A stretch of DNA of 64,000 nt. Source: CAYMRL01 sp964473205 (GTDB lineage: Bacteria > Deinococcota > Deinococci > Deinococcales > Trueperaceae). Where the stretch lies: the NCBI GenBank assembly GCA_964473205.1, contig CAYYOK010000004.1, positions 12,775-76,774 on the forward strand, in the 5' to 3' direction. How positions within the stretch are numbered: the first letter of the stretch is position 1; the number at the start of each line of letters is the position of its first letter. The notes under the pieces are model-generated. The model saw nothing but the letters and a program-made list of their open reading frames with translations. It was not told the DNA's origin and ran no database searches. A program made the position numbers and the translations under genes. Positions 33,069-41,932 of the stretch are shown here, piece after piece.

Positions 33069-34016
33069 TTGACCACCAGCCAGGCCACGACCAGCGGCAC
33101 CGGCGGGCTCGACAGGAACCGCCGACCGCTGCGCAACGCCACCAGGAGCAGGTTGTACGCCTTCGCCCTGCTGGCGCCGGCCATCATCGTGGTGCTTCTG
33201 GTCATCATCTACCCCCTGTTCATGGCGGCGCAGATGAGCCTCTACGAGGTCAGGATCTTCCGCGTCGACCGCGGACTCACCGGCAACGTCGGCCTGCACA
33301 ACTACCGGGACATGTTCGACAACCCGGCGTTCTGGCAGTCGCTGCGCATAACCCTCTACTACGTGATCTTCGGCGTCATCGGCTCGTTCGGCATCGGGCT
33401 GTTCACCGCCGTGCTGCTCAACCAGCCGTTCAAGGGCCGCGCGCTCGCGCGCGTGCTGATGGTGCTGCCGTGGCCGATCCCCGGTGTCGTCGCCGCCACG
33501 ATCTTCGTATGGATGTTCAACTCCTCGTTCGGAGTGCTCAACTATCTCCTGCTCAAGACCGGCATCGTGGCCCAGCCGGTCCAATGGTTCACCCAGTCGG
33601 TGCCTGCGCTGATCGCAGTGGTAGCGGCGACTATCTGGAAGGGCTACCCGTTCTTCACGATCTCCCTGCTGGCCGGCATGCAGTCGGTCCCCAAGGAGCT
33701 CTACGAGGCGGCGCGCGTCGACGGCGCCAGCGCCGTGCAGCAGTTCCGCTGGATCACGATCCCGGCGCTGAGGCCGGTCATCGGCATCTCGCTGGTCATC
33801 GCCACGCTGTGGCAGTTTCGGGTCTTCGACATCATCTTCGTGATGACGGGCGGCGGACCGTCCGGCGCGACCGAGACCCTCGCCATCCAGATCTACCGCG
33901 AGGCGTTCCAGTACTTCGAGATGAGCTACGCCGCCGCCGTCGGGATGATCACGCTCGCGCTGTCGATCATCAGCACCTTCTTCTACCTGAGGATGACGTC
34001 GAGGTCGTTCTACTGA
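33069..34016 (+). CDS. Sugar ABC transporter permease (MalF-like)
   Basis: The 315-residue permease has six membrane helices starting at about residue 30 and the EAA loop in ELYEAARVDGASAVQQFRWI at about 216-235, which contacts the ATPase. It starts with TTG behind CAGGAGG. It pairs with the next permease. No ATPase gene is present in the operon, so a shared MsmX-type ATPase must serve. Confidence 0.92.
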   Translation: MTTSQATTSGTGGLDRNRRPLRNATRSRLYAFALLAPAIIVVLLVIIYPLFMAAQMSLYEVRIFRVDRGLTGNVGLHNYRDMFDNPAFWQSLRITLYYVIFGVIGSFGIGLFTAVLLNQPFKGRALARVLMVLPWPIPGVVAATIFVWMFNSSFGVLNYLLLKTGIVAQPVQWFTQSVPALIAVVAATIWKGYPFFTISLLAGMQSVPKELYEAARVDGASAVQQFRWITIPALRPVIGISLVIATLWQFRVFDIIFVMTGGGPSGATETLAIQIYREAFQYFEMSYAAAVGMITLALSIISTFFYLRMTSRSFY

Positions 34017-34049
34017 TGGTCGTTCCGTTGCTGAGAAAGGGCCGCTGAC

Positions 34050-34880
34050 GTGCCGCAACCCAGGTCGAACACGGCGATCGTCTACGCGCTCGTCATCGTC
34101 ACCCTGATCGTGCTGCTGTTCCCCATCTACTGGATGATCGTGACCGCCGTGCGGCCCGGCAACGAGCTGCTCTCCTACCCGCCGCGCTTCATCCCCACCG
34201 ACGGCTCGCTGGCCATCTTCTGGCGGGTGCTGCGCGACTCCGACATCTTCCGCTGGTTCGCGAACTCGACGATCGTCACGGTGATAACGATCGCGGTCGC
34301 GGTGCCGGTGTCCTCGCTGGCCGGCTACGCGATGTCCCGCTACAAGTTCGGCGGCATCCGCGAGACCGGCTACCTGCTGCTGATGGCCCGCATGCTGCCC
34401 GCGAGCCTGCTGATCATCCCGCTGTACATCATCTTCGCGAGGCTCGGGCTGATCAACAGCTACCTCGCCCTCGTCATCGCCAACACCACCTTCATCGTGC
34501 CGTTCGGCGCCTGGATGATGAAGGGCTTCTTCGACAGCATCCCCAGGGACCTCGAGGACGCCGCGATGATCGACGGCACCACGGCCTTCATGGCGCTGGT
34601 GCGCGTCGTCATCCCGCTCTCCCTCCCCGGCCTGGCCGCGACCACCATCTACTGCGCGATCCTCACCTGGGGCGAGTTCGTGTTCGCCTCGACGCTGATG
34701 TCGGGGCAGGCGCGCTGGACAGGCCCCATCGGCATCGCCTCGTTCAACCAGCAGTACCTGGTGCAGTGGAACGAGATCATGGCAGCCTCGCTCCTGTTCA
34801 TCGTCCCCGTGATACTGCTGTTCGCGTTCCTGGAGCGCTACCTGGTCCAGGGCATCGCCGCCGGAGGTGTCAAGCAATGA
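34050..34880 (+). CDS. Sugar ABC transporter permease (MalG-like)
   Basis: The 276-residue permease has six membrane helices. Its EAA loop variant DLEDAAMIDGTTAFMALVRVVIPL lies at about 168-191. The N-terminus (first helix at about 9-31) is that of MalG-type partners. The GTG start is 34 bases after the first permease. The stop overlaps the ATG of the aldolase gene (ATGA), so translation is coupled. Confidence 0.92.
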   Translation: MPQPRSNTAIVYALVIVTLIVLLFPIYWMIVTAVRPGNELLSYPPRFIPTDGSLAIFWRVLRDSDIFRWFANSTIVTVITIAVAVPVSSLAGYAMSRYKFGGIRETGYLLLMARMLPASLLIIPLYIIFARLGLINSYLALVIANTTFIVPFGAWMMKGFFDSIPRDLEDAAMIDGTTAFMALVRVVIPLSLPGLAATTIYCAILTWGEFVFASTLMSGQARWTGPIGIASFNQQYLVQWNEIMAASLLFIVPVILLFAFLERYLVQGIAAGGVKQ

Positions 34881-35797
34881 CCCGTGCTGGTAGTCGCATC
34901 GAGGGGATCGTCCCCGTCCTTCCCACCCCTTTCACCGCCGACGGCGACATCGACCGCGCCGGCATGCGCAGCGTCATCGACTACGTGCTCAGGGCCGGCG
35001 CCCACGGCGTCGCGTTCCCCGCCATGGCCAGCGAGTTCTACTCCCTCACCGATCGCGAGCGCGTCGAGCTCAGCGAGCTCGTCGTCCACGAGGTGGGCGG
35101 GGCCGTGCCGGTCGTCGGCACCGCCACCTCCCAGAGCCCGCAGGCGGCCCTGGAGCTGGCGCGCGCCGTGGCCGCCGCCGGCGTCGACGCCATCATGGTC
35201 ATGCCACCCTACGTGGTCCGCGACGGCCTCGCCGGCGTGACCAGGCTTTTTGCCCAGATGTCCTCGGCAGTGAACCTGCCACTGATCTTGCAGAACGCCC
35301 CTCCTCCGCTAGGCTCGGCGTACGGGCCCGACGTCATCAAGAAGCTCCTCGACGAGGTCCCGCAGATCCGCTACGTGAAGGAGGAGACGACACCAGGCGG
35401 CCAACGCATCTCCAAGCTCCTGGCCGACCCGCCGGTCGCGCTCGAGGGCGTCTTCGGAGGGGCCGGCGGCCGCTACATCATGGACGAGCTCAACCGCGGG
35501 GCCATCGGCGCGATGCCCGCCTGCGAGATCACCGAGCTGCACGTGCGCATCTGGGACTCGTACCGCGGCGGTGACGTGGACGGTGCCAGGCGGCTCTACA
35601 ACCGCAGCCTGCCGCTGCTGACCTTCCAGGCCGTGTTCCGCATGGACATGACCAAGGAGGTGCTCAAGCGTCGCGGCATCATCGGCTCGGCCCACGTGCG
35701 GGTGGGGGCCGTGCCGCTGGACGAGCAGGACCAGCGGGAGCTGGGAGTGCTGCTGGCCGAGATCGAAGACCTGTTGCTGGCGCCGGCGCGCGCCTGA
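34877..35797 (+). CDS. Dihydrodipicolinate-synthase-family aldolase/dehydratase for 2-keto-3-deoxy sugar acids
   Basis: Starting at ATG 34877, the 306-residue TIM barrel has the Schiff-base Lys in IRYVKEETTPGG at about 161-172, the Tyr in MVMPPY at about 111-116 and VPVLPTPF at the start. In this operon it more likely acts on a 2-keto-3-deoxy sugar acid (KDG or KDGal aldolase, or 5-dehydro-4-deoxyglucarate dehydratase) than in lysine synthesis. Which of these it is cannot be told from the motifs. It overlaps the upstream permease by four bases and is followed nine bases later by the GH88/105 gene. Confidence 0.85.
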   Translation: MTRAGSRIEGIVPVLPTPFTADGDIDRAGMRSVIDYVLRAGAHGVAFPAMASEFYSLTDRERVELSELVVHEVGGAVPVVGTATSQSPQAALELARAVAAAGVDAIMVMPPYVVRDGLAGVTRLFAQMSSAVNLPLILQNAPPPLGSAYGPDVIKKLLDEVPQIRYVKEETTPGGQRISKLLADPPVALEGVFGGAGGRYIMDELNRGAIGAMPACEITELHVRIWDSYRGGDVDGARRLYNRSLPLLTFQAVFRMDMTKEVLKRRGIIGSAHVRVGAVPLDEQDQRELGVLLAEIEDLLLAPARA

Positions 35798-35805
35798 GGG
35801 CGGTC

Positions 35806-36909
35806 ATGACCGGCGTGCCTGGCGGGCGCGTGGCGTCGGCCTCCTCGGGCGGGCCTTCCGCTGCCGACGCGGTCCTGATGCGCGCTGTCGCGACGCGGGC
35901 GATGGACTATCCGTTCAAGTACCGCGCCACCGGCGCCTGGGGCTTCGGCGAGGACATCTGCCTGCGGGCGCTGCTCGAGTACGGGGAGCTGGTCGGTGAT
36001 GACGAACCGCTCCGCTTCGTGGCAGGGCTCGTGCGGCCGTGGTGCGAGGAGCGCGCATCCGTCCTCGCGCTCCCCAACGCCGACCACGTGGCACCAGGCG
36101 TCGTGCTGCTCGACCTCCACCGGTCGACGCGTGACGAGGTCTACCTGGCCGGAGCGCTCGCCCTCGGCAAGCTGTACCGGTCGTTCACCGAGGTCGACGG
36201 GGTGCCGGTTCATCGACCGGACCTCGCCGGGCTCGACACGCTGATCTGGGTCGACTGCATCGCTCTCGACGCGCCGTTCCTCGCCCGCTTGAGCCGCGTC
36301 ACCGGTGATGACGGCTGGCTCGAGCTCGGGTTGAGGACACTGCAGGCCTACTCTGGCGCGCTGCTCGACCGAGTTCAGGGTCTCTTCCGGCACGGCTACG
36401 ACGTGATGCGCAAGCGCCAGAGCCCCTGCCTGTGGGGACGCGGCAACGGCTGGGCGCTGCACGGTCTGGTCGACACGCTCGAGGAGCTGCCCGCGGGACA
36501 CGCCGCTCGCGCCGGCCTTCTCGGGCTGCTGCGCGCGCAGGTCGCCGCGCTGGTCGGGCTCCAGGCGCCCGGCGGGCTGTGGCACACGATCTTGAACGAC
36601 GAAGAGGCGCCGCTCGAGAACTCGACCGCTGCGTTCTACGCTTCGGGCGTGTCGAAGGCGCTGAGGCTCGGGCTGCTCGAGGCCTCGCCTGAGCTGGAAG
36701 CCATGATCGACCTCGCAACCAGAGCGGCTCGCGCGGCCACCGACCCGGACGGCGGCCTGCCGATCTCCTACGCCACCCCCGTCGGCGAGCCAGAGACGTA
36801 CATCAACGCCCCCACCGGCGTGTTCCCCTGGGGCCAGGGACCGCTGCTCCTCACGCTCATCGAAACGCACAGGCGCCAGGACGCCGCCCGAGAAGGAGCC
36901 AATCCATGA
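35806..36909 (+). CDS. GH88/GH105-family unsaturated uronyl hydrolase
   Basis: The 367-residue (alpha/alpha)6-barrel enzyme lacks a signal peptide, so it acts in the cytoplasm. It shows the family marks WGFGEDICLRALLEY near the start, the catalytic-Asp region LIWVDCIALDAPFLARL at about 145-161 and WGRGNGWALHGL at about 208-219. Enzymes of this group remove the 4,5-unsaturated uronic acid left by pectin or glycosaminoglycan lyases. This points to imported unsaturated oligouronides as the operon's substrate. The stop overlaps the next ATG. Confidence 0.85.
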   Translation: MTGVPGGRVASASSGGPSAADAVLMRAVATRAMDYPFKYRATGAWGFGEDICLRALLEYGELVGDDEPLRFVAGLVRPWCEERASVLALPNADHVAPGVVLLDLHRSTRDEVYLAGALALGKLYRSFTEVDGVPVHRPDLAGLDTLIWVDCIALDAPFLARLSRVTGDDGWLELGLRTLQAYSGALLDRVQGLFRHGYDVMRKRQSPCLWGRGNGWALHGLVDTLEELPAGHAARAGLLGLLRAQVAALVGLQAPGGLWHTILNDEEAPLENSTAAFYASGVSKALRLGLLEASPELEAMIDLATRAARAATDPDGGLPISYATPVGEPETYINAPTGVFPWGQGPLLLTLIETHRRQDAAREGANP

Positions 36910-38027
36910 AGATCGCCAGCGTCGAGGCCATGGTCCTGAAGGCGCCGGTGCCGGGCATCAGCACCTGGCAGGCTGCCAGCTTCGCGATGCCGTTCAAGTA
37001 CGCCGAGACGACGCTGGTGCGCGTCGAGACCGACAGCGGCATCGTCGGCTGGGGCGAGGTCCACGCGCCGGTAGCGCCCGAGGTGACCAAGAGCGTCATC
37101 GACACGCTGATCACGCCCAGCCTCATCGGCGCCGACCCGCTCGACCCTGCGGTCCTGTGGGACAAGATGTACGCGCTGATGCGGCCGCGCGGCCACTCGC
37201 TGGGGTTCATGCTCGAAGCGATGAGCGGCGTCGACATCGCGCTCTACGACCTCGCCGGCCAGGCGCTGGGTGTGCCCGTCTACCGGCTGCTCGGCGGTGG
37301 GCGCCGCAGCAAGGTCCGCACTTACGCCAGCGTGCTGCAGTGGCTCGAGCCCGAGCTGCTCGCCCAGACCGCCGCCCGGCACAAGGACTCGGGGTTCACC
37401 GCGATGAAGCTGAAGGTCGGCCAGAACGCGGCTATCGACCGACGCAAGGTCGAGCTGACCAGAGCCGCTGTCGGCGACTCGTTCGATCTGATGGCGGACG
37501 CCAACTGCCGCTACAGCACCGCCGAGGCCGTGGCGATGGCGCGGGTGCTGGAGGAGCACGGCTTCGTATGGCTCGAGGAGCCGATCCCGCCCGAGGACGT
37601 GGCCGGCTACCGGCTGCTGCGCGACAAGCTCGACATCGCGATCGCGGGCGGCGAGTGCGAATGCACCCACTACCGCTTCGCCCAGCTCATCGGACAGGGC
37701 GCCTTCGACGTGCTGCAGCCCGACATCTGCCGCGCCGGCGGCTTGACTGCCTGCCACAAGATCGGGGTGCTGGCCGACGCGCACAACCTGCGCGTGGCGC
37801 CGCACGTCAGCATCGGCTCGGCCATCCACATCGTCGCGTCCCTGCACTGGGCGGTCAGCGAGGCCAGCGTGTTCATCCACGAGTACCCCGTGTTCGAGAA
37901 CCCCCTGGTCGACGACCTGCTGGCCGAGCCTCTCGACTGGCGCGAGGGCTATCTTCATGTGACCGACGCGCCGGGTCTCGGCATGACCATCCGTGACGAC
38001 GTCGTCGCGCAGTACCGAGTGTCCTGA
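36906..38027 (+). CDS. Enolase-superfamily sugar-acid dehydratase (mandelate racemase subgroup)
   Basis: The 373-residue protein has the full mandelate-racemase active site: KxK (Lys 168, Lys 170 in MKLKVG), metal ligands Asp 198, Glu 224 and Glu 250, and the His-Asp dyad His 300 with Asp 273. Family members dehydrate sugar acids such as galactonate, gluconate or glucarate to 2-keto-3-deoxy acids, which would feed the neighbouring aldolase or kinase. Starts with ATG behind GGAG, overlapping the hydrolase stop by four bases; its own stop overlaps the next ATG. The exact sugar is unknown. Confidence 0.88.
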   Translation: MKIASVEAMVLKAPVPGISTWQAASFAMPFKYAETTLVRVETDSGIVGWGEVHAPVAPEVTKSVIDTLITPSLIGADPLDPAVLWDKMYALMRPRGHSLGFMLEAMSGVDIALYDLAGQALGVPVYRLLGGGRRSKVRTYASVLQWLEPELLAQTAARHKDSGFTAMKLKVGQNAAIDRRKVELTRAAVGDSFDLMADANCRYSTAEAVAMARVLEEHGFVWLEEPIPPEDVAGYRLLRDKLDIAIAGGECECTHYRFAQLIGQGAFDVLQPDICRAGGLTACHKIGVLADAHNLRVAPHVSIGSAIHIVASLHWAVSEASVFIHEYPVFENPLVDDLLAEPLDWREGYLHVTDAPGLGMTIRDDVVAQYRVS

Positions 38028-39244
38028 TGAGGATCGTCGACGTAGAGGCCATCGCGATCAGCGCTCCGAACCCGGCCGGCACCTACTGGGGCAAGGCGTC
38101 GTGGGGCGCCGAGGAGTCGGCCAACCCCCTCTCGCACTGGCAGCCGACGCAGGTCCCGCACCCGGCACGGATGCGTCCCTCCTACGCGGTAGGGATAGAC
38201 ACGACGCTGGTGCGCATCGAGACCGACACCGGCATCGTCGGCTGGGGCGAGGCGAAGGCGCCCGTCGCGCCGCGCGTGGCGCAGACGATCATCAGCGACC
38301 TGCTGCGCGACCTGATCATCGGCGCCGACCCGCGCAACGTCGAGGTCATCTGGGAGACGCTGTATGCCTCCATGCGCCTGCGCGGCCACGACAGCGGCTT
38401 CCTGGTCGAGGCGCTCAGCGGCGTAGACATCGCGCTCTGGGACATCATCGGCAAGGCCACGGGCGAGCCGATCCACCGCCTGCTCGGCGGCGCCTACCGC
38501 GACCGCATCAAGGTCTACGCCTCGGGCGTGCCGGCCACCAAGGCGGCGCGCGGCGAGGCCGACCACGCGCGCATGTTGGCCGCCGCCCAGAGCGCCGTCG
38601 ACCGCGGTTTCCTCGGGTTGAAGATGGCGATAGGCAGCGGGCCCGAGGCGGACGTCGCTTCGGTGCGTGCCGTGCGGGAGCTGGTCGGACCGCGGATGGC
38701 GATCTTCGCCGACGCCGCCGGCAACTACGACGTCGGCAAGGCCGTGACGGTCGGCCGCGAGCTCGAGACGCTCGGCGTCGGCTTCCTCGAAGCTCCCCTC
38801 CCCCACGAGTTCATCGACGGCTACGCCGAGGTCGCGCGCGCCCTCGCCATCCCCATCGCCAACGACGTCATCACTACCCGCTATCAGGTCCTCGACTACC
38901 TCAGGAAGTCGGCGCTCGACATCGTGCAGCCCGACGTCTGTCGCACCGGTGGCATCACCGAGCTGAAGCGGATCTCAGTGCTCACCGACGCCTTCGGGGT
39001 CGGGTTCACGCCGCATGTCAGCATCGGCTCGGCGATCCACTTTGTCGCCAGTGCGCACTGCGCGGCTGCGGCGCCGAACCTGCACCAGATGGAGTACTGG
39101 TTCGGGCAGAACCCGTTGGGGGACGCTCTGCTGCGGGAGCCGGCACTGGAGCTGGTCGACGGATATCTCCCCGTGCCGCAGGGACCGGGGCTGGGGATCG
39201 AGATCGACGAGGAAGCCGTGCGCGCGTTGGCCGTGGGCGCCTGA
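38027..39244 (+). CDS. Second enolase-superfamily dehydratase, diverged active site
   Basis: The 405-residue paralogue is clearly related to the previous gene (VRIETDTGIVGWGE, SGVDIALWDI, PHVSIGSAIH). It keeps metal ligands Asp 229 and Glu 255 and the His 330/Asp 303 dyad, but the second Lys of KxK is Ala 201 (LKMAIG) and the third metal ligand is Asp 280. A dyad-only mechanism, as in rhamnonate-type dehydratases, is likely, so it probably handles a different stereoisomer. It overlaps the upstream stop by one base (TGATG). About 30 extra residues lie near the N-terminus. Confidence 0.87.
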   Translation: MRIVDVEAIAISAPNPAGTYWGKASWGAEESANPLSHWQPTQVPHPARMRPSYAVGIDTTLVRIETDTGIVGWGEAKAPVAPRVAQTIISDLLRDLIIGADPRNVEVIWETLYASMRLRGHDSGFLVEALSGVDIALWDIIGKATGEPIHRLLGGAYRDRIKVYASGVPATKAARGEADHARMLAAAQSAVDRGFLGLKMAIGSGPEADVASVRAVRELVGPRMAIFADAAGNYDVGKAVTVGRELETLGVGFLEAPLPHEFIDGYAEVARALAIPIANDVITTRYQVLDYLRKSALDIVQPDVCRTGGITELKRISVLTDAFGVGFTPHVSIGSAIHFVASAHCAAAAPNLHQMEYWFGQNPLGDALLREPALELVDGYLPVPQGPGLGIEIDEEAVRALAVGA

Positions 39245-39260
39245 TGGCAGGGCACCTCGC

Positions 39261-40232
39261 GTGAGCAGCACCTCGCCCTGCTACGCCCTCGTCGACTCCG
39301 GCACGACGACGACGCGCGTGAGGATCTGGCGCGACGGCAGGGTCGTGTGGAGCGAGAGCCGATCGGTGGGGGCGAAGGACACGGCCGTCGACGGCAGCAC
39401 CGCTCGCGTGGCCGCCGCGTTGCGCGAGCTGCTCGACGCCTCCGGAGCCGAGCCCGGCGCGATCATCTGCTCGGGGATGATCACCTCGAACATGGGCCTC
39501 TTCGAGCTGCCGCATCTGTCCGCGCCGGCCAGCCCCGAGGACATCGCGCGCGGGATGGTGCAGCGGCACTTGCCCGAGATCTCAGACATGCCTTTGACGT
39601 TCGTGCCCGGCGTGAAGACGCTGCCAGGGCCGGACGGGTTGGCAGGGCTGCCGTCCGGCGACGTCCTGCGCGGCGAGGAGGCGGAGATCGCCGGCCTGCG
39701 GCACGAGCTGGGCCTCAACCAGGCGAGCGTGTTCCTGCACATCGGCTCTCATCACAAGGCCATCGATGTCGGGGCCGATGGGAGCATCCTGGCTTCCCGG
39801 ACCGCCATCACCGGGGAGCTGCTGGCGGCCGTCGCGGGGCAGACGATCCTCAGGAGCAGCGTGGTGCCGCTGGAGCAGGTAGACGCCTCGTCGCTGGACA
39901 TTACGGCCGTGCGGGCCGGCTGGGATGCGGCTCGCGAGCACGGGTTCGGGCGGGCGCTGTTCCTGGTGCGCGTCGGGGAGCAGTTGGCGGGGCGGTCGCG
40001 CGAGGCCATGACCTCGTACCTGCTCGGCGTGCTGGCCTCGCTGGACCTGCCGCTGCTCGCAGGGGTCGCGCCCACGACCCCCGTGATCGTCTACGGCAGC
40101 GGCGCGTTCCCGCGGATCCTGGGCGAGGTCCTGCCGGAGCGCGGCTACGCGGGTGTCAGGGTGGTCGCGCCGGAAGTCGCCGATATGGCCGCCGCGGCCG
40201 GGGCCGTGCGGCTGTTCGAGTCGAGGAGCTGA
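39261..40232 (+). CDS. dgoK: 2-dehydro-3-deoxygalactonokinase (DgoK family)
   Basis: The protein of about 323 residues starts at GTG 39261 and opens YALVDSGTTTTRVRIW, the ATP-binding phosphate-1 loop of DgoK. It continues with SGMITSNMGL, PGVKTLPG, RGEEAEIAGL and SHHKAIDVGADG, all typical of the family, which phosphorylates 2-keto-3-deoxygalactonate. The product would need a KDPGal aldolase; only one aldolase-like gene (34877-35797) is present. The stop overlaps the next ATG by one base. Confidence 0.87.
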   Translation: MSSTSPCYALVDSGTTTTRVRIWRDGRVVWSESRSVGAKDTAVDGSTARVAAALRELLDASGAEPGAIICSGMITSNMGLFELPHLSAPASPEDIARGMVQRHLPEISDMPLTFVPGVKTLPGPDGLAGLPSGDVLRGEEAEIAGLRHELGLNQASVFLHIGSHHKAIDVGADGSILASRTAITGELLAAVAGQTILRSSVVPLEQVDASSLDITAVRAGWDAAREHGFGRALFLVRVGEQLAGRSREAMTSYLLGVLASLDLPLLAGVAPTTPVIVYGSGAFPRILGEVLPERGYAGVRVVAPEVADMAAAAGAVRLFESRS

Positions 40233-41344
40233 TGGTCGGCGTCCTCTCGCCCGGTCGCTGGATCAGCGAGCGAGGCGCCGTGTCGCGCGTCGGCGCCGAG
40301 GTGGCCGTCTTCGGAGACTCCGCTCTCTTGGTGCACGGTTCGGTCGGTCTCGGGCTGGTCGGCGACACGGTGAGCTCCGCGCTGGCGGCTGCCGGGGTGA
40401 CGGTCAGCGAAGCGCAGCACAGCGGCTACTGCGGCACGGCGAGCGTCGGGCGGATCGTCGGACCTGCGCGCACGACCGGTTTCCACACCGTGATAGGCGT
40501 CGGTGGCGGCCGTGTCCTCGACGTCAGCAAATCCGTCGCCCTCGCGCTCGACCTGCCGTACGTGCTCATCCCGACGAGCCCGGCGACCTGCTCGGCCGCA
40601 AGCACGGTGATCGTCGACTACACGGCGGAAGGCACCCACATCGGAGGGCAGACCGTCCCGCGGCCAGCGGCTGCGGCGCTGATCGACCCGGCGCTGCTGG
40701 CACGCGCGCCCGACCGGCTGCTCGTGTCGGGCATGGTCGACGCGCTGGCGAAGGCGGTCGAGGTGCGCTCGGCCACCGCTCGCATCGAGAACCCGGCGCC
40801 GTCGACGCTCGCAGCCTACGCACTGAGCGACGCGCTACGGACGCTGCTGTTCGAGAACGCCGCCGCCGCGGTGGCGGCGGGAGCCGACTATGCCGACGGC
40901 GACGAAGCGGGCAAAGTGCGCGAGCTCGTCGCCGAGGTCTGCGTCCTGTGGCCCGGGCTGATCGGCACCTTGGCGGGAGCGCAGGCCAGGCTCGCCGCCG
41001 CCCACTCGATCCACAACGCGCTGACCGTCTTGCCGGGGAGCCACGCAGCGCTTCACGGCGAGCTGGTCGGGTTCGGGATCCTCGTTCAGCACGCGCTGGC
41101 GGGCGACGAAGCCGCGCTGGAGAGCACCGCGGCGTGGTTCGCGGCGATCGGTTGCCCTGCCGGCCTCGCGGCGTTGGGATGTGGCGAGTACCTGACGAGC
41201 GCCGAGGCTCGCGAGGTGGTGCTGCGGCGCGCCTGCGAGTCTGCGCATATGGCCGGGGCGTTTCCGGGGGTCGGTCCGAGCGACTTGGTTACTGCCATCG
41301 CGCGGGCCGATGACGTGTCGTTGTCGGTTGCTCATGTGAGATAG
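40232..41344 (+). CDS. Iron-containing alcohol dehydrogenase, GldA-like
   Basis: The 370-residue protein is of the GldA/DhbH branch: NAD-binding GVGGGRVLDVSKSVA at about 91-105, LIPTSPATCSAASTVIVDY, and metal-binding Asp/His positions in DPALLARAP...GMVDALAKAVE, then AAHSIHNALT and GSHAALHGELVGFG. It would oxidise or reduce a polyol or sugar-acid intermediate in the pathway. It is the last gene of the operon, coupled to dgoK by a TGATG overlap. The physiological substrate is not evident. Confidence 0.85.
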   Translation: MVGVLSPGRWISERGAVSRVGAEVAVFGDSALLVHGSVGLGLVGDTVSSALAAAGVTVSEAQHSGYCGTASVGRIVGPARTTGFHTVIGVGGGRVLDVSKSVALALDLPYVLIPTSPATCSAASTVIVDYTAEGTHIGGQTVPRPAAAALIDPALLARAPDRLLVSGMVDALAKAVEVRSATARIENPAPSTLAAYALSDALRTLLFENAAAAVAAGADYADGDEAGKVRELVAEVCVLWPGLIGTLAGAQARLAAAHSIHNALTVLPGSHAALHGELVGFGILVQHALAGDEAALESTAAWFAAIGCPAGLAALGCGEYLTSAEAREVVLRRACESAHMAGAFPGVGPSDLVTAIARADDVSLSVAHVR

Positions 41345-41388
41345 CCGGTGGGGGCTATCAAGAGGCGCTCAACATCTCGGCCCGACTA

Positions 41389-41425
41389 TTGACGAGTCAG
41401 TTAAAATGGTATATTTTCCATATAG
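41389..41425 (+). promoter_or_regulatory. brnTA promoter with AT-rich inverted repeat
   Basis: TTGACG (41389-41394) is followed 17 bases later by TATTTT (41412-41417), or 15 bases later by TATATT. The -10 lies inside a small inverted repeat, TATAT...ATATA (41410-41424), within ATGG...CCAT. BrnA is a DNA-binding antitoxin, so this is the natural operator for autoregulation. Confidence 0.55.
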
Positions 41426-41438
41426 TAATAGGGGTCGT

Positions 41439-41708
41439 ATGCCCATTGCCTTCGAATACGACGATGCGAAGAGTGCTGCGAACGAGGAGAAGCACGGCAT
41501 CGACTTCAAGGAGGCGCAGGTCCTTTGGAGCGACCCCGAGCTGCTTCGTCTCTCGGCTCGATCAGAAAGCGAGGATCGCTACTTGTTCATCGGTGTGATT
41601 CGCAACCAGCACTGGTCGGCAATCGCTACCTATCGGGGAGAGGCTATTCGACTGATCTCCGTCAGACGATCCCGACCAAGGGAGGTGCAAGCCTATGAAG
41701 GCAAGTGA
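41439..41708 (+). CDS. brnT: BrnT-family ribonuclease toxin
   Basis: BrnT is a RelE-fold ribonuclease toxin. The frame from ATG 41439 encodes about 89 residues and begins IAFEYDDAKSAANEEKHGIDF, the defining BrnT opening, followed by EAQVLWSDPELL. Later it has RYLFIGVIRNQHW and RLISVRRSRPRE with the catalytic Arg residues. GGGG lies before the ATG. The stop overlaps the antitoxin gene by 14 bases. Confidence 0.9.
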   Translation: MPIAFEYDDAKSAANEEKHGIDFKEAQVLWSDPELLRLSARSESEDRYLFIGVIRNQHWSAIATYRGEAIRLISVRRSRPREVQAYEGK

Positions 41709-41925
41709 CTTGGACAGGAAGTTCGATGAAGGCGTCGAGGACATCATCGACGAGTTCGATCTCGCATCGGCGACGCGACCCAACCGCGAACAGAAGCGCG
41801 TCAACGTGGATTTCCCGGTCTGGATGGTCGAGTCCCTAGACCGCGAAGCCAACCGCCTCGGCGTGACCCGACAGTCGATCATCAAGGTCTGGATCGCGGA
41901 GCGGCTCGAGAGGGCCGGCCCTTGA
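41695..41925 (+). CDS. brnA: BrnA-family CopG-type antitoxin
   Basis: The 76-residue antitoxin has an acidic N-terminal half that would wrap the toxin, and a C-terminal ribbon-helix-helix: KRVNVDFPVWMVESLDREANRLGVTRQSIIKVWIAERL at about 34-71. Overlap with brnT and the toxin-first order are typical of BrnTA. It probably represses the operon through the inverted repeat at the promoter. Confidence 0.9.
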   Translation: MKASDLDRKFDEGVEDIIDEFDLASATRPNREQKRVNVDFPVWMVESLDREANRLGVTRQSIIKVWIAERLERAGP

Positions 41926-41932
41926 CATACAG

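Noticed and set aside
32976..34877. 633-codon minus-strand frame opposite the sugar permeases
   Set aside because: It is Asp/Glu/Arg/His-rich without hydrophobic core or motifs, the usual antisense image of GC-rich membrane-protein genes.
34877..35797. DapA of lysine biosynthesis
   Set aside because: The fold and Schiff-base Lys fit, but the gene is translationally coupled to a sugar permease and followed by uronide genes, so a keto-deoxy sugar-acid enzyme is more likely.
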